DNA from: Sordaria brevicollis
Lineage: Eukaryota; Ascomycota; Sordariomycetes; Sordariales; Sordariaceae
Direction of reading: 5' to 3'
Assembly: GCA_033439795.1 (NCBI GenBank)
Contig: JAUTDP010000008.1
Location: 930,001 to 994,000 of the forward strand
Length of the DNA: 64,000 bases
A program made the position numbers and the translations under genes. This document shows positions 21,284-35,899 of the stretch, in pieces. Below the pieces are notes generated by a model. The model did not search any database. It was given only the letters and a program-made list of their open reading frames with translations, and was not told the DNA's origin. Position 1 is the stretch's first letter, and each line of letters begins with the position of its first letter.

Positions 21284-24200
21284 AATAGTACTAATAGCCT
21301 AAAATTAAAATTTTAAATTATTTTTATTATTATTTTATATTTTTTATTTTTTCGTACCCGGTAGTATAATTAAATTAATTTTATTATACTTTTATTCCGA
21401 ATTATTTAAATTTTTTAATTTGTAAAATAATTAAAAAAGGCGAAAAAAACCTATTAAACCTTTATACGTAATCCGCCCGTATTTACCGAATTCGATAATA
21501 TAAACGTTTATACCCTTAAAATTATAATTAATATCGAATTTAATTCGGATAGCGCCGAATATTTATAAACGATTATAGAATATTTAATTTCTTTTATAAT
21601 TAGTAAATAAAAAGCCTTTTTATTTTAAACCGCGAAGATAAATATTTAAATAATTTTATAATATTATAATAAATTTATTAAAGAGGAAGTATTTAAAGGT
21701 ATTTATAAAATATTCGCGGAAATAAAGGTTAAATATAATAAATTTAAAATTATAAAATACGAAGAGATTTTAAAAAATAATTGAACTTTATTTTAGTACG
21801 AAAAGAACGATTCCTTCGTTTATTTCCTTATAAAATAAACTCCGGAAATTTATTACTACGTTAAATTATAATTTTAATTCGGATACGATTTTAGTAACTA
21901 ATTACTTAATAATATATTAGCAATACCCTTACAATTAACGTTTAGTTTTATATTAATATATATCGTTAAATTAAGGGAGGTAGGAAATATAATAATAATA
22001 TTATTATTTTATTATTATTAACGTTGGGTATTAATAACCGGCTTAAATAGTTAATATTAAATAATCTTTTATATTTTAGGTATTTTAAATATATTAATTA
22101 ATTAGAATTCGCTATTATTTATTTTAAGTATTTAGCCGATTATTATTTTAATATTAATTCTCTTAAATTTATTTAGGAGGCCGTTATTATTTATATAGGA
22201 GGAAGATTATAATATTAAATTAAGAAGGGCGGTTTTAATAAAGAAATTAACCTTTATTTATTATTTTTAATAAACGCTTAAAATTCGTAAATTACCGTTA
22301 TTTTTAATTTTAAGAATTATTAAATTTAATACGCTAATTTCTAATAAAGTATATTCGTATTATCGTAAATTAATTATCGAATAATTCAATTAGGACGAAA
22401 GGATATATATAATTATACGTAAATTAAATTCGGATATTTTTATACCCAACATTAAAAGAATTAATTTTAATACTTTTATAAAAGATTTTACGTCGATTAC
22501 GTCGTTACGTAGCTTATTTATCTATAACGACTTTTTATTTAATAGCCTTTTTCGAAAAATTATTAATATAAGCCTTACCGAGCTTATTATTATTAATTAA
22601 GTAACTATTAATTCCACTCCTATAAAAATTACCTTTATTAATATGAAGTAATTTTATTTATTTATATTCTTTAATAGTATTATTTTTACGAATATATTAT
22701 TTATTATTATTAAATTTAATATAAGGGGGGATAGAGGGGGTATATTATTTCTTAGAGGACTTTTAAAATTATTTAACTCTTCGAGAGGCGGGGGCGGAGG
22801 AGGCGGTAATTTATTAGGAGGTCCTTTAAGTAAATTATTATTTAACGGTCCTAAATCCGGTATTATCCCGTATTATTTTAATAATAATAATAATTAGAAA
22901 TTTATTAATTTTAGTTTATTTTAACTTAATACTAAATTTATTATTATTAAAGGATTATAGGATTTCTTTATTAGTAAGATTCGTTATTTTTCTAATTTTT
23001 AATTATAGGCCGAAAACGTTCGCCGTTTATTTTTAATAAATTCTATTCGTTGTAAATAGTAATTCGAATAAACCCCCGATATATTTAAAGGAATTATATT
23101 TAATTAATAAACCGAATAATTATTTAGCGAAAATAAAGTAAATATTATTATTACGGTTATTAAGTTTTTTAATAAAGTTATAAAGTAATTTAATATTAAA
23201 TATTACGAATCGTTCGTTTAATTATTTAATAACCGGTTTATTAAAGATTATAATAAAAAAGAACGTTCTATCCATTTATTCACTATATAAATATTTTATT
23301 ATGTTCGTAACGTTGGCGATTAGAGCGATTTATAATTATTTATTCGTTTTTAGAATATAATTTATTACGAATTTTAAATAAACGTCGCCGCTTTAATAAT
23401 TTATAATACCCGAGAGAATTATTTATATTTCTTCGATAAGAAAGTCCTTATTTATTTTAATTTATTTAAAAATTAATTTTAATTTTACGTTTATTTTATA
23501 AGGGAGGGCGTAGAAAATAGCGTTTTAAGGGAAATTAAAATTATAATATAAAGAGAGAGGGATTATAAAGGAAGTTTTATAATTTACGGAAGAAGGAATT
23601 TCGGTAAAAGTAGAGGATTTTAAAGGGAATATAATAATGGATTTTAGAAGGAGCGTAGTAAAATATAAGGCGGTTTTTATAATTAAAGTCGAGATTAACG
23701 GCCGTTAATTAACTGTAATTAAAACCGAAGTAAACGATTTTAACGCTATAAATATTTTTATAGAGAAATCCGAAATAAAAATAATAATAAATATTTTTAA
23801 AATTATTTTTACGTTAATATAAACGATTTTAGCGCTAATAATAAGGTCCGAGAAATAAACGAATTAAATTATATAATTATAAACGAAGGGGAAGATTCTA
23901 AGGAAATTTAAACTTTCTACGGCGTTAAATTTAAAGACGAATAAGAATTTATAAATTAGGTATTATATTATAAATTCTTAATTAAAAATAAGGATTTAAA
24001 TACGGATATAAAAGCGGAAATCGTATTATAACGGCGTCCCGAAATATTTAAGTAAATATTAATATCGTTAATATTTTGGATATTAATAACGCTTTTTATT
24101 AATTCGTTATTAATAATTTAAACGATAGGTAAATATAAAGCGAATTTAAAATAGAGGACGAAGTCGCTACCGTTAATTTAGTTTTTTAGAATAATTAAAT
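21284..24200 (+). pseudogene. gypsy-2 gag region (RIP-degraded)
   Basis: Plus-strand frames broken by RIP stops between the 5' LTR and the recognisable pol. There is a Gly-rich patch (about 22780-22860, GGGGGCGGAGGAGG) and a positively charged region near 23500-23750. It is assigned as gag by position only; no zinc knuckle could be read. Confidence 0.5.
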
Positions 24201-27200
24201 AGTAGAAGTTAATATTACCCTCGTATAAAAAATAATTATAATTTTATATAAAACGATTTATTTATAAATCCCGATTAGGTATAATTTAGGTAATACTAAT
24301 ATAGAAATTTATTTAAATTCGGGTATTTTTAATATTTTAATTAATTGGGAATTTATTAAATAGTTTATTAAGAATTTATATTAGTATAATATCGATGGTT
24401 ATAAAATATTTAGGATTTCGGGCTCGTAGAAAATTTTTTAATAAATCGAATTCGATTTTTATATAATTAGATAAATAAAGGGTATTTTTATTATCGGCTA
24501 TTTTTAAATTCGTACCGATATTATCCTTAATTTAGTTTTAAAATTATTATTAAGAATAAAATTTCTTATAAATTATAGGGCCCGTATTAATTTTTATAAT
24601 AAGGAAATTTAATTTTACTCTTTATATAATATAAAAGTTAAAGGACGTATATATTATAAAATATAGGGCGAATATTTAATTCAATTTTAAAATACCGATG
24701 TTTTTTTTATTAAAATATCGCTTTAATTTATTTTCTATAAAGTTATTGCTAAATTTAAATTAGTAATTTTAATTTATTCGAAGGTGAATATCCTAATACG
24801 ATATTTCGATTTACCTTCCGATTTTCGTTACGTAAACCTTAAGGTATATTATTTCCATTCGGATTATAAAATTATTTTTAATTATATAATTATCGCTAAG
24901 ATTTTTAAAATTATTATAATTATTAACCGTACGGATTAACCGATTATTATTAAAGTTAAGGAGATTTTAGGTTATATTTACGATTATATAAGGGACGAAA
25001 TTACTATAATAATTAATTTTAACGATTTCGAATATTTAATACTAGTAATCGAAGTAGGCTTTATATTTACGTAATATATTATATTCTTTAACGAAGAAAT
25101 TCGGTAATTCGCTATATATATAAAGAAAGGCGAATCGGTATAAGAATTTATAATAGAAAAGTTTATATTATAGGAATTTATAACGGAAAAATTTAAATTA
25201 TTATTATAGGGGTTAAATAAACCCGATAATATACCTAAAGCGAAATTAAAGGTTGGGGTTAATATTTATTATAAGGACGAGATTTTCGTTTAAAAATTTA
25301 TTAATATCGTTAATAAATTCGACGTTTTTAAGGATTGCGGTATTATATTTATAATTAAAAAAGATAAAATATATATCGATTTTATAGAAGGTTAATAAAA
25401 TTAACGACGCGTAATCCGTATATACTTTTTTAATTTTAAGGATTATATTTTTTTAAACGAAATTTATAATCGTTTTTACGTTTAAGGTTAAATGAATTTT
25501 ATAAATTAACGGGCGCTGCTAATTTATTTAATTTTTATTATATAAAAGAAAAGAGGTTTAGGGGAAAAAGGAAGAATAGTATTAGATTTTAAACCTTTTA
25601 ACGAGATTGCTATCCTTAACGTTTATTTTTTATTTAATTAGTAGAATATTATAAATAATATAGTAAATTATATAATTTTTTTTATTTTCGATATATTTGG
25701 CTTTTTTTATTAATTACCTATATATTTTAAATATAAAGATTATATAGTAATTATTAATTTTAGGGGTTTAGAATAGTCGAATATAATATTAATAGGATTT
25801 AAGAACGCCTTTACTTTCGCTTAAAGATTTATAAATAAGCGCTTTTTCGAATACCGGTAATTCGTCCGTACTTATATTAATAATATTATTATATTTAATA
25901 AAATGGTTAAAGAATATATAAAATATTTTTAAATTATACTTTAAATTATCGACGAATATTATATTTATATTAATATCGATAAATTGTTCGTAAAATACCC
26001 TTTAATTAAATTCTTAGGGTATATAATCGATAGCGAGGGTATTATACGGACGGAGGATTGTATTAAAATATTCTATAAAATTAAATTCCTTAATATATTA
26101 AAAGCTTTAGAAATTTATTTAAATATAGTAGGTTAATTATTTTAATTAATACCCTAATTTTGTATTTGTAATTTTCTATTTAAAAAAAGGAAGATTAAAT
26201 TATTCCGAATTAAGAAAATTAGTAGTAAATTCCCAATAGGCGCTTTAAAGAACGTTCGTAAGGCTTATATAGTACGTATAAAGTTCGAATTTATTATAAA
26301 TGAAATTAAAATTTTTAAGAGTTTATAGGAAGGATTTTACGAATAAGTAAAAACTTATTATTATTAACGAGATTAGCCGTTATAATTTAAAATAAATACG
26401 TATTTACGAGGCTTTATAGGAATAGTTTTTTATTTAGTATACGAATAAGACGGTATAAAGATCCTTAATAAAAATATTCTTATTAATATAATTTAATTTA
26501 TTATATATATTTTTAGAAAAATTACGTTAATTAAAAAACGGTATAGGTCGATAGAAATCGAAATCGTTATAATTATTTAGGTATTTAAGAAATAGAAGAA
26601 GATAGCGCAATTTAACGTTAAATTAATTAATATTTTTATTAATTATTTTTTAACCGAAAATATTTTAATTTATATATCCTTTAATATTATAGATTTTAAT
26701 AAGGCGAATTTTAAATTTGCGGACGTTATAAATTAGGCGTTATAATTCTAATTAAAAGTATTTTATATTCCGGGCCCGTTAAATATTATATCCGATACCC
26801 TATCGAGGCTTTTAATAAAATTAAATAAATATACGGATTACGAAAATATTAATTAATTTAAAAATATATAGGCTAATTAAATACAGATTATTTTTATAGA
26901 TATTATAAATATTAAACCTATTATTTTGTAGGAATTTAAGGTTAAATTTATTATAGGGTACGAAGGCGATTTTAAATTTAGGTAGATTATAATTATAATT
27001 ATCGAAAAAAGGAAGGAGCGATTAATTCGAAATTGTAAGAGTAGTAAGAGGCCCCAATTATTTATAAGCTTATTTAATATTAAGGAAGGATTATTATATT
27101 ATATTAATTTTAATAATAAATATCGTTTTTACATTCCCTACTCGTACGTTCAAAATCTTTTAAAATTAATTTACGATAATAATTAATATTTTAGTATAAA

Positions 27201-28500
27201 TTATATAATAATTAAATTCAATAACGTTTATTTTAATAAAAAGATATAGAAGGTATAGATTTATATATAATTCTATCCAATTTATAAATAATATTAGACC
27301 GATAGAAATTTAATTTTTAATAAATTGTAATTAATCCGATCCTTCCTATAGCCGTATTATACGATTATAATAGATTTTATTATTAATATACCGCTAATTA
27401 ACGTTAAGGGTACGTTTTAATCGTTATTAAAATTTAATAAATTTAATTAATTCGCTACGTAAATTTGTAAATTTAATAAAAAGAAATTATTAATAGCGGG
27501 GTATAAATTATATATTATTATTAAATAAGTAATTATATTTATATATATTTAAACGATTTATAATTAAGGATTTCTTTAAGTAATTATTAGTAATAAGGAC
27601 GCTAAATTCGTATCCGCCCTATAGAAAGCTATTTTTAATAAATATTGCGTTAAATTTTTTTTTAATATTATATATTATCCCTAAATAAATAATTAATTGG
27701 AGAATACTAATTAAATAATCGAATTCGCTATTTGTATATATTATATAGTTTTAGAGGAGTTTTAAACGAATATATTATTTATATTATAATATATCTTTAA
27801 TAATACCGTTTAAATTACGTTAGGTATATCTTTAAATAAAGTAATTATAGGCTTTAAATTTTATTCGATCGTAAACGTTATATCGCTTCAAAATTAAATT
27901 AAATTTAATAATATATTAAAATTCAATATAATTTATAAGGGGCTATAATAAAAGGCCGCGGTATTTATTAATATAATAGGAATAACGTCGAAAATATAAT
28001 ATAATACTAAATATTAGCTTTTAGAATTCGAAGTCGGCAATACGGTATTTTTAAAATTAGGTAAGGGTTATTATTTATTAAATAAATTAAAGCCTAAATA
28101 ATTAATTAAGAAATTAAGGCTATATATAATCATTAAGCGCGTAGGCCGTTTCGTTTACGAATTTAATTTCTTAAAGGATTTGAAAATTTATTTTATTATT
28201 TTAATTATTTATTTTTAGAAATTTGCGTAGGGTTAAAACCCTTATAGGCGCGACGTCGACCCTATTAAAGATATTAAATTAAACGATTAAACCGATTTTA
28301 TAATTAAAAAGATTTTAAATTATTATATTCGGGTATATAAAAGGAAAGGTAAAGTTATAGAATATTTAATTAAATATAAAGGGAAAAGTAATATTATAAA
28401 TAAATAGGTTTATCGTTTAATATTAATATCGATTTTTAAAAATGTAGTTAAAATATATAAAAAGGTTTATTTAATAAATTAAGAGGTAGAAAGGGTTAAA
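24200..28500 (+). pseudogene. gypsy-2 pol remnant (protease, RT, RNase H, integrase, chromodomain-like end)
   Basis: Reverse transcriptase is recognisable around 25300-26200. The YxDD box at 25873-25884 reads Y-I-N-N, so both catalytic Asp codons have become Asn. It is followed by a fungal gypsy motif K-Y-P-L-I-K-F-L-G-Y (about 26000). RNase H lies about 26350-26750 and integrase about 27050-28200. Near 28330-28400 a frame K-G-K-V-I-E-Y-L-I-K-Y-K-G resembles a chromodomain, as in chromovirus integrases. All parts carry stops. Confidence 0.82.
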
Positions 28501-28879
28501 TTAAATTATATACCGCCGGAATAGGTTAAAGTGAAAGAAGTTTTACATTTTAAAGGGCGTATTATAGTAAATTTATTAGTTAATTAGCGGGTTCGTTTTA
28601 TATAAAGGACGATGATTTATTTTAATACGGTTTAAAAAGTTAATACGGCCGGTAATAATCGGCCGGTAAGAAGGTTTTTAAATATTTTACTTTATTTACG
28701 CAATTATTTAATTAGCGTTGGATTTATAATTTATAATTTCTTTTATTTATAATTATTTTTAACGTCCGCGTTTTTTTATTTTTCTTTTCCTTTCCTTTTC
28801 CCTTTAATTATATTTTTTTTTTAGGGGGGAGTTTTTATATTAAATATTAAACCTTCTTAAGCCTTTTTAAATAATTTCT

Positions 28880-29885
28880 ATCCGCCCTTTATTATTATTA
28901 ATTAAATTATAATTAATAGTATTTATATAAAATCTCTTTATATTTATTAACGGTTTATATTAATATAGTCGAATTTAATATAATTAAAATTAATAAGGTA
29001 AAAATTAAAAATAGGAATTTATATTTATATTAATAATTATATTTAATATACTTTCCGTTAATATCGTTTTATATAAAAGAAAATTTATTATAGCCTTTAA
29101 TAAAAATTAAATCGAATTTATTTAGATAATCGCTGCGTAAAGTTATAGCGTTAAAGAATAGGAGAAAGAGGTATTTGAAAACGATAGGCGTATTTTTAAA
29201 TAAACCTTTATTAAAGTATAAATTTTAATAATTAAAATTAATTTTATTAGCGGTCGGGAGATTTATATCGTTAATATCGAAATTTATTACCCCGAATAGG
29301 CCGAATTCGAATATATCGTCGTTTTAAGCCCGGAGTTCGTTATTTAAATACCCGTTAAGAATACTACCTACTTAGTAGCCTATATTATTAACGACCCCGC
29401 TAAATCGTTTAAGAAATTAAAAACGGTATATTATTAAACGTTATAATAAATTTAAAAATAATATATATTTTAATATTAATATAATAATTTTTTGCCGGCT
29501 TATTTTAATTAATATAATAAACCTATTCTATTAAACGATTCCGAGGAGTTTTTCGCCGACGATAATTAGTTAATAAAATTTACGGCGTACGAAAACCGTT
29601 TTTGTATTCCTTTAATCGAATTTAAATTTAATATTTTCTTTAATTTCGATAAGAAGGAGATTATAATTTACGTATATTCGGTTATTATTAATACCGTTAT
29701 TATTATTAACGTTTATATAGCCTTATTTAAAAAAATATATTAAATACCCTCTTTCTTTATTAGTCTTAATTATAATATTTTCGTTCTTAAGGCTATTAAT
29801 TATATTTAATAGAATTAGGATAGTAAAATTATTAATATTTATATCGACGTTAAAAGCCTATTCCGTTAAGGAATTCGCGTATAGT
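28880..29885 (+). pseudogene. gypsy-2 third reading frame, 5' part (unrecognised)
   Basis: After pol comes a pyrimidine-rich spacer with a G-run (28824-28829) and then about 1 kb that is open on the plus strand once TAG/TAA from CAG/CAA are read through. It contains segments such as VVLSPEFVI and YIINDPAKSF. It is cut at 29885 by gypsy-3 and continues in frame at 54808. It occupies the env position of a retrovirus-like element. I recognise no family; no signal peptide or transmembrane segment is obvious. Confidence 0.55.
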
Positions 29886-30294
29886 TATTACGGGACGGAT
29901 TCCCCACTAGGATAGGGCATACTGGGGTGACCTAACGAATTCGTCAAGCTAGCTTAACGGATCCGTTTAGGGAATCCCGACATAGCCTTATATAGTACTC
30001 GATAATAACGGACGGATCCGTCTCCCTCGGGGACGGATTCTTCCTTCGATCAATTAATTATTATTTACTATTGGAAGTTCTTATTTAATAATTTATTTAT
30101 TAATTTAAATCCTAAGTAGTAATTATCCGTATTTTAACGAATTTATTATTTAAAAATAATAACGTCGCTACGTATTAATCCTATTAACGAATCCGTTATT
30201 AATAATTTAAAGGCCTTATTACGAATCTACTAATTAACAATTTTATTAATAAATTAAAATAGTAATTACGAATCCGATTACTAAATTCGTAATA
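29886..30294 (+). repeat. gypsy-3 5' LTR, 409 bp
   Basis: Begins TATTACGGGACGGATTCCCC (originally TG...) and ends TTCGTAATA. The left ~170 bases keep CpA/TpG and the right part is RIPped. It carries repeated GGATCCGT/GAATCCGTT units. Confidence 0.94.
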
Positions 30295-31025
30295 AGTAAT
30301 TTTTATAATTTTAGAATCGAATTTACTTTTACCTTATTTTCATTACTTTATAATATTTACTTATATATTTATTTTTTCGTCCCCCGGGAGCTACGTTTAT
30401 AATAATTTCGCCTATTATTTAAACGATTAATAATATTAAAATTATAAATAATTTATATCGATTATTCGAAAAATATTAGGATTATTTATTTTAGGAATCT
30501 TATAATATTTACGATTTAATTACTTTTAATAAATATTAAAGAATTAAAATTAAATTAAAAGAACCTAATTTATTTATTATTAATAGCGAGCTTTATAACG
30601 ACGGTAACGAATTTATTCGTTTTAAATATTAAATTTCCAATCCTATTTAAACCTATAAATATTATTAATTAATCCTATTTAAATTCGACGAATTCGTTAA
30701 AAATAAATAAATCGATTAAATTCTTACGGTCTAAAAAATAAAAAAGAAGATATTAAATACAATTTCCTCGGGGATTATTTTAACCCTATATATTACTAAG
30801 CCCTCCAATATATTAATTTCTTCGGATATTAAGGTTACTTTATTTATAATAGTGCGGTTTAACGACCTTAAAAATAAAAATAAAAACTTCGATATTAATA
30901 TAAAGACCGAACGTATTTAAATTAATATTTATTTTTTGCCTAAAAATAATCCTATTTAATTAAATACGGAAAAAAAATTCGTTTTTAACTTTTACCGCGT
31001 TTATTAACCGTTGCGCATAATTTAT
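30295..31025 (+). pseudogene. gypsy-3 leader and start of gag
   Basis: A RIP-degraded plus-strand stretch ending at the TTAT (31022-31025) shared with the far side of gypsy-4. The continuation is at 44427. Confidence 0.55.
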
Positions 31026-31649
31026 TGAAATGGGGAAGAAAAACAACCCCAAACAACCACTACCACCACAACAACTGGGAAAGGAGCCATATCAAAAACT
31101 TCTAATAAGACTAAAAGAATAAAAAGGAGAATAAATCTATAGGGGAGAAAGGAGCAATCTGATAGTAGGAACATCTTTTTCGACTTAACTATATTTTTTC
31201 TTTTACCCATCATAAAGGTAAGGTTAGGAAATCTCAAAAACTTAATCAAGGAGCTGATTTTCACCAAATTGAAGAAGATTTTTTATCTCAAAAATTAAAT
31301 GAAGTCTAATTATTATTCTAACAAAAGTTGCCTAACCTTCTTTCTTTTCTTTTTAATTACCCTTCTCTCCTTTTATTCCTTTAGAGCTTTCCTTCTTTCC
31401 ATATAAAAGTCCGAAATTCATTCCATAATTTTCTTTCTTAATCTATTCAATATACCACTATTATATTTCCTTTAAATTAATTTATTATAATATATCCTTA
31501 TCCTATACTTCTTTTCTTAGATTATAATTAAGGAAAATCCTTAGAAGAATTCTTCTAGAATAAAAAACTACGAAAAATTTTTGAAAAAATTCGGAAAAAA
31601 TCTACTATCTAGCCGTATACCCTTATACTTATTTATCTACCCTATTTCA
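31026..31649 (-). repeat. gypsy-4 3' LTR (minus orientation), 624 bp
   Basis: Aligns gap-free in the parts compared to 43799-44422. The outward part (31026 to about 31290) keeps CpA (ACAACCCCAAACAACCAC), whereas the same part of the other LTR, which faces inward, is RIPped. A small open frame at 31022-31267 is only LTR sequence. Confidence 0.94.
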
Positions 31650-34600
31650 AACTTCCCTTTAAATTTATTTACTAATCCTATAAAGCCAAATTTATTAATA
31701 ACTATTTTAATCCTTCTTAACCGACCTCTTTTTTTTCTACTTTTCTAATCTCTTAAACTCTCTCTCTCTTCTCTTTCTCTTTTTCTAAACTAATTTACGC
31801 TTCATTTTCTACCTACTTTCTTCTTAACCGATCTTCTTCTTATTCTAAGTTATTAATATAATAATATATCCTATATCCTAAATGTAACTTATAAATATAA
31901 TATATCGGGATAATATCGAAATATATTTAGTATTGAAAACCGTACTATTAAATTCTCGAAATTTATTGGTAAGCGGGAGTTAATTATCTACGTTAAGCTT
32001 ATTAAGCAAAACGAAATTATTAATTATAACGATTTCTCTTCCCTTATAATTATTAATATTAATTACTAATATTTATCGTTCCTCTATACGCTTCCTCTTC
32101 GCTTTAGGAATTAGCGGTAATAATTGCTTCTTCTTAGTAAGAGACGTTAGAATATTATTGCGATCTCCTCTTAATTATATATTAATAATTATTAAAGAAA
32201 TGCTATTAGTAAGACTACTATTGGGTAGGGTAATTTTAATTTTAAGGAGGGATCGGATAATAGGTTTTTATCTAAGAAAACGGGGAAAATAGGGGAAATT
32301 AGCAAATTTTTATACTAATTAGTACTTAGTTATTTTAATAGGGCGATATTCGTTTGGATAACCTCTCTAATATACTAAATTTATAAAGAATTTAGGCCGG
32401 GGATTAAAGTTTTTTTCTCCGCTTTTCCTCTTTACGACCGTATAGATTAATTGTTTCTAATTTTTCGAAAGTAAATTCTTTTTTATTTACCGCGTCAAAA
32501 AGGCATTATATATTATTCTTATTTATTGCCGAACTATAGTATTTTTAAATTATTTTATATTGGAAATTTAATTATATTTTTATTAATACTTATTTTATTC
32601 CTAAAGTTTAATTATCGTAGACCCTTAAAGTAATTTATTAATAAGCTTTCTTTAACGTTTTATTTCGATAAAGAAAATTCGGGCTATTTCTAAGATTTAA
32701 AAGTTATAAATCCAAATTCTCTATTATATTAGGAATATTATATTAAATTACTTTTAATTATTAGAAATATTAGGGATTCGATCTCTTATTAGTATTAGAA
32801 AAATATAATTTTCAATTACGAATACTTTATAAACTTTTATAATTTTCCGTTCGCGTTATTAATTATAAAGACTATTATAGAGAAACTAAAACGTCTCTCC
32901 TTAATTAAAGATTATAAGAATAAAATAATTATTAATTATAATAGGGAAATATTAATATCGGACTAATTTCAAATTATTTCGAGTATTAATATTTTTAATA
33001 TAAAATTTATTACGTCTAATAATAATAGTTAAGTTTATTAAAATATAAATCTAATCGCTATATTTTCGCAATATCTAATATAGATTAATATAAATTATTT
33101 TTCCTTCCTATTAATTCTTAATATTCGCTAAGTACTATATATTAATTAATCTTAATATTATTATATTTTAGGATATAATCGGGGTTAATTATTTATTAAG
33201 TTATTTTAAAATGGGAGGAATAATTATATAGCGGAATATAATTTTAGTTATTTATTTATCGTTATTAGGCTTTTTAATAATTAAATAGGTCGGATTTTCA
33301 TTGGGGATAATATTTTATTACTAGTCAATTTTAGGGTATTTCCAATTTTAAAATTTATTATAATAGATTAAATTATTTCTAATATAAAGGGGATAAATTT
33401 CTCTAATAATTATATTATTAAATTAAGGCTAAATTTTATTCTTTTAATTCTAACGCCGAATAATCTTAAAAACCGCGGGAAGGCAATTATTCGGTACTCT
33501 TATAATAGAAATCAGGGGCAAATCATTATAACCAAAATTGGAAGAATTTATATTAATTAATATTTTAATTAATAATAAAATTCTAAAGGATAAAAGGCTT
33601 AATATAAAAGGGCTTTTAATATATAAGAAGAAGAAAAAGAAGGAAAGGAAAGGCTATAAATAAAAGGTTCTTATACCCGTTTCGTAAATTATCTACGAAG
33701 TCGAAAAATCGTAAATTCTTCCCTTTCTCTTAATCTCCTCTCGTAGGTCACCTATAATACTCTAAACTCATTCCTTTTAATTTCTATTCATCTTACTTAT
33801 ACTTAAAATTTCAAGCGGCAAAATAGGTAAACTTTATCCAATTTCCTTTAATATAATTTCTTAGCCTTTTGGTATAGTCGAAAATTTTAATCCGTAATCG
33901 AACTTTAAAATTAAAATACCTTTCCCATTATTTTTAGTAAAAAAATACTTTAAAACGGCGTTTATAACCCTTTTTATAACTAATTAAAATTCTAAAACTT
34001 TGCGAAATTACTTTAAATAAACGGATATTATCTTTTTTATTTAGTTTAAAAGTTTCTTATAATCGTAGGGTATATAGTACAAATAATTTTAAGAGGATAG
34101 TTTCTATCGGTTTTTTCCTTCGAGGATTATCTACTAAAAAAGTATAAAAAAAGTACATTTTTATTTATAATTATTCTTCGTTTTTCCTCTTAATAACTTT
34201 CTCTTTTTAAATATAATAAAGTATTAATAGTAGTAATAAAAGTAAAACTACTAAATAAAAATTCTTCGTAATAAATTAATATAATATTTTCTTCTAATTC
34301 TAACGCCGGTTTCCTTCCCTCTATAAATAACCCTTTACTTCGCTTCTTTTAGAGGGAAATCCCTATTAAGGAACCTATTATATTTAATTAATTTAATTTA
34401 AATATTAATATTTTTATTTTATTTACTAAAAAACGTATCGCTATTATTAATTGCGATTCTCCTCGGTTATACTTTAGCCTCAATACCTCGGAAATAATAT
34501 ATTAAATTAATTTTCGTCTTAATAGTAAAAAGTAAATCCTCTCTAAAATCTACGTTGACCTTTTATATTAACCTTTATTTCCTCCTAATACCCTTTAAAA

Positions 34601-34900
34601 CACTACTTAGGATGGCTGCTTTCGGCTATTCAATACTATTATAAACATTATATATCGACTAGCTCTAGAGCGGATACTCAATTCGCCTCGCAACCTATCT
34701 AATCGCCATATCCTTATTGAGAAAAAAGGAACTTAGCTATAGGGTTATTACTTTATTTATATAAAGATAAAGAAAGAGCGGATCTTTAGGTTAATAATTC
34801 AATTATTTAGTAACGAATAAATATTTTTTTATTCTCTATTAATATCCCTCTATTAATTATTATCTTTTTTTCCAAAAATAGGATCATTTATTCGTATTAC
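31650..34900. other. gypsy-4 3' internal region, no gene recognised
   Basis: RIP is patchy: 33500-33540 and 34600-34760 keep several CpA steps. There are TATA-like and pyrimidine-rich stretches (31740-31830) but no family I can name on either strand. Confidence 0.45.
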
Positions 34901-34969
34901 GTTAATCGATTCTAAAAAACGTATATATTGGTATATACTACTAATTAATAATAAGAGTATATTCCTATT

Positions 34970-35640
34970 TAAATTCCTTTCGTCGGTTATAAATCTTTAA
35001 ATAAGGATATTAAAGGGGGGATCTATAGTAATTATACTTAGTATAATAAAACGGCTTTAAATTATTCGGTATTTATTAAATTTTTAAGTAATTTTAAATT
35101 TACTAAAAAGCACCTAATCGAAGGTTTTAATTCCGAATTTATTAAGATCTTAAAGTCTAATTGGGTTAAATATCTTATTTAGAACCGTAATATTAATCGC
35201 GCCCGCTCGATATTAATCGATAATATTCTTCCTTACCGTTAAATTATTAATAAAAAACCCATCCCCACTAATTATAAATAATAATTAGAATATATATATT
35301 AAGAATTCGAAACCTTAAGGTTAAAAGGAAAAAGTATTATAATCCGCAGTAATCGCGATATATTTAAACGGTTATTAATAATAATAAAAATTAATAATAA
35401 GAATAAAAAAATAATCGATACTAATAATAACGATTTAAATTCCTCTAATAAGGAATTTATTACCGGCGAAGATAATAATAGTAAAAATGAGGGTAATAAT
35501 AAAAAAAATAAAGAAGATATAAAAAATAACGAAAATAACGAAAGCGATAACGGGGATAATAACGAAGATAACGAAAACGATAAAGAGGATAATAAAGATA
35601 ATAAGGAAGATTCTAATTAGGAGCGTAAAATTTTAACTAA
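34970..35640 (+). pseudogene. Acidic reading frame antisense to gypsy-4 gag-pol (unrecognised)
   Basis: About 220 plus-strand codons, open apart from a few CAA/CAG-derived stops, end in a strongly acidic D/E/N-rich tail (about 35400-35620). The strand is opposite to the gag-pol of the element that contains it. A frame with codon-like structure and an acidic tail argues for former coding on this strand. Function unknown; it could also be the rest of another element. Confidence 0.45.
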
Positions 35641-35899
35641 CTTCGAAGGTTTTTCTAATAATAAATAGGGGTTTTATTAAAAATTATTATTAATATTTAT
35701 ATTATAAAAAAATAAATCTATATTTTACGGTTTTTTAAAACTTCCCGTATTCTTATTTATATAAGTACTAATTTCCGAAAAAAAATTACGAAAAATTTAA
35801 TTAAATAAAGGGGGTTAATAAAGTTTTTAGGAATATAATTAGAGGGAATAAAGAAAATAAATATAAAGTATAAAATTCTATATATTATATATACTTCCT

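Noticed and set aside
28821..28832. G-run (AGGGGGGAG) after gypsy-2 pol as a polypurine tract ending that element
   Set aside because: No LTR starts after it. The real pair of gypsy-2 LTRs has its own tract at 56551-56560, and the frame beyond the G-run continues in the same element.
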